Shown here one piece after another: positions 63,108 to 64,000 of a DNA stretch of 64,000 nucleotides (positions are counted from its first letter, which is position 1; every line of letters begins with the position of its first letter). The notes beneath the pieces were generated by a model. The model did no database searches. It saw only the letters and a list, made by a program, of their open reading frames with translations, and was not told the origin of the DNA. The DNA comes from Streptomyces verrucosisporus (GTDB lineage Bacteria; Actinomycetota; Actinomycetes; Streptomycetales; Streptomycetaceae): contig NZ_JADEYH010000003.1 in assembly GCF_017114865.1 (NCBI RefSeq), positions 1 to 64,000 of the forward strand, in the 5' to 3' direction. The translations under genes and the position numbers were made by a program.

Positions 63108-63156
63108 TGAACGCTTCTCATCCTGAGCGCCAGGCGATCTCGGTGAGAAGCGTTCA
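63108..63156. promoter_or_regulatory. 13-bp perfect inverted repeat with 23-base spacer
   Basis: TGAACGCTTCTCA (63108-63120) and its exact complement TGAGAAGCGTTCA (63144-63156), in the 446-bp gap before the gene at 63227. Possible operator or element end. The rest of the gap (62781-63226) holds no gene that I can support. Confidence 0.65.
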
Positions 63157-63226
63157 CTCTCCGCTCTACCAGAGACACGTTCCGTACGCCACTATGGAGC
63201 CAGGAAGCCGAGCGGGGGGATCTCTC

Positions 63227-63889
63227 ATGATCGAGCAGGCGTACGTTCAAGCCGTCGACCGGACCACACCGACGATCCAGGACGTCAGGGACCGGATCTC
63301 GCAGGGGGTGGATGCGACGGCGGGCCCCGCCCTCGATCGCCTCAGGTTCTGGTTGCAGATGCCGACTGACTCGGAATTCCGCAAAATGATGGACAACGAC
63401 TGCCTGGTGCGCGCTAAAAGGGTCGGGGGCTCGTTGAGCCCTGGAACAGGCAAACCGCACATTCCTTCGAGCCTGTCGAGCAGGATTAACATCGAAGGAA
63501 AATGGGCCGCCATCGACGAAGCCGTGAAGACCAACCATGCCGTGGTCATCAAAGGTCCGGCCGAACATGTGGGCGGGAGCGAAAGCATGTTCAGAAGCAG
63601 CTTTCATGTGATCCTCTTCCTGGCCGTCGGGCAGGAGCACTCCGGGCGTCGCTACTATCTGGGTTTCGACCCGGACATCAGCGCCACGGTGGAGTCCCGG
63701 GCGGAGTGGGGACTGTTGATTCCCGGCGACACCAAGGAGAAAGTTCGGGAATTCGATGACGTGCGGAGCGTTCAGGTCGTCAAGGCCATGATCCTGGGCG
63801 ACTCGCAGAACGGCTTCGGCCCGCTGGTCCGCAAGTACTACGTCGAGACGGGCAAGGCTTTCCCCAGTATCAGCCTCGATCTTGCATGA
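63227..63889 (+). CDS. Hypothetical protein, unrecognised, coupled to a GNAT gene
   Basis: 220 aa. No family recognised; it looks like a globular mixed alpha/beta protein (DRISQGVDATAGPALDRLRFWLQ; FHVILFLAVGQEHSGRRYYLGFDPDIS; RSVQVVKAMILGDSQNGFGPLVRKYYVETG). AT-richer than most of the window, with AAA and ATT codons. ATG 63227 with GGGGGG upstream. Its stop overlaps the next ATG (ATGA). Confidence 0.65.
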   Translation: MIEQAYVQAVDRTTPTIQDVRDRISQGVDATAGPALDRLRFWLQMPTDSEFRKMMDNDCLVRAKRVGGSLSPGTGKPHIPSSLSSRINIEGKWAAIDEAVKTNHAVVIKGPAEHVGGSESMFRSSFHVILFLAVGQEHSGRRYYLGFDPDISATVESRAEWGLLIPGDTKEKVREFDDVRSVQVVKAMILGDSQNGFGPLVRKYYVETGKAFPSISLDLA

Positions 63890-64000
63890 TGACCACACTC
63901 TGTCTGCGGGAGATCACCCCGGCCAACTTCGACGCGGCGATCGGTCTGCGGGTCCGTCCGGATCAGGAACACTTGGTCGCTCCGGTCGTGAAATCTCTGG
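63886..64000 (+). CDS. GNAT-like acetyltransferase, N-terminal fragment; cut by window end
   Basis: Only 38 residues are visible: TTLCLREITPANFDAAIGLRVRPDQEHLVAPVVKSL. This is the start of a GNAT fold of the spermidine/RimI-type found in actinomycetes (LRxVTxxN...ALxVxPxQExFVA pattern). ATG 63886 overlaps the stop of the previous gene. Confidence 0.6.
   Translation, partial: MMTTLCLREITPANFDAAIGLRVRPDQEHLVAPVVKSL

Overview
The window is a piece of a Streptomyces (or very close actinomycete) chromosome. The DNA is very GC-rich with GC-saturated third codon positions and many GTG starts. The gene content is also typical: dnaK behind HspR-type HAIR boxes, SpoIIE-type phosphatases, XRE/DUF397/HATPase trios, a PHO box before phoX, an IdeR/DmdR-type iron box and rare TTA (bldA-type) leucine codons. 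It mixes core genes (dnaK, dcd, tRNA-Gly, gdhA, metG) with accessory blocks.

Layout. 0-10 kb: the 5' part of dnaK (minus), a membrane SpoIIE phosphatase, a large membrane iron-sulfur oxidoreductase, an exported FG-GAP protein, a Yip1-like membrane protein, and a phosphoribosyltransferase next to dcd. 10.3-17.1 kb: tRNA-Gly(CCC), followed by a block ending in a degraded copy of the tRNA 3' half. Each side also carries a decayed copy of one gene family. Inside lie two convergent MFS genes whose 3' ends run into each other, an XRE regulator, a VOC protein and a perfect 35-bp-arm hairpin; it looks like a decayed tRNA-linked island. 17.2-29.2 kb: assorted membrane proteins, an acyl-CoA dehydrogenase plus PAS/GAF/SpoIIE phosphatase pair, an FBP-domain protein with a TauE/SafE permease, and gdhA.

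29.5-39.7 kb is an iron-box-controlled, translationally coupled NRPS-independent siderophore operon. It has two different PLP decarboxylases, two IucA/IucC synthetases, a flavin N-hydroxylase and a glutamine-synthetase-family ligase, and ends beside an orphan Phd-type antitoxin. It holds no recognisable acyltransferase or exporter. 39.7-41.9 kb is a WhiJ-like regulatory module (XRE-DUF5919 plus DUF397, divergent from a HATPase operon across a large nested palindrome). 42-47.2 kb has an acetyltransferase, an MFS transporter, HD/DUF3817/DUF2269 genes, a PadR operon with palindromic operators and a small secreted protein.

47.3-49.4 kb holds an unusual overlapping trio: a membrane GAF-like protein, a compact radical SAM enzyme (partly AT-richer, with a TTA codon) and a nucleoside deaminase. 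49.9-54.9 kb has small exported/membrane proteins, PhoX with a PHO box, and metG. 55.1-57.6 kb is a graspetide (ATP-grasp RiPP) cluster: precursor with a TTA codon, ATP-grasp ligase and a PIMT-like methyltransferase, the gene set expected for an aspartimide-bearing graspetide. The rest holds a TetR/hydrolase pair with twin operators, a second XRE/DUF397/HATPase module with tandem DUF397 genes, two unrecognised genes and the start of a GNAT gene cut by the window edge.

All calls come from reading the sequence and translations by eye; no database search was run. Family names rest on recognisable motifs, and substrates are inferred unless stated.
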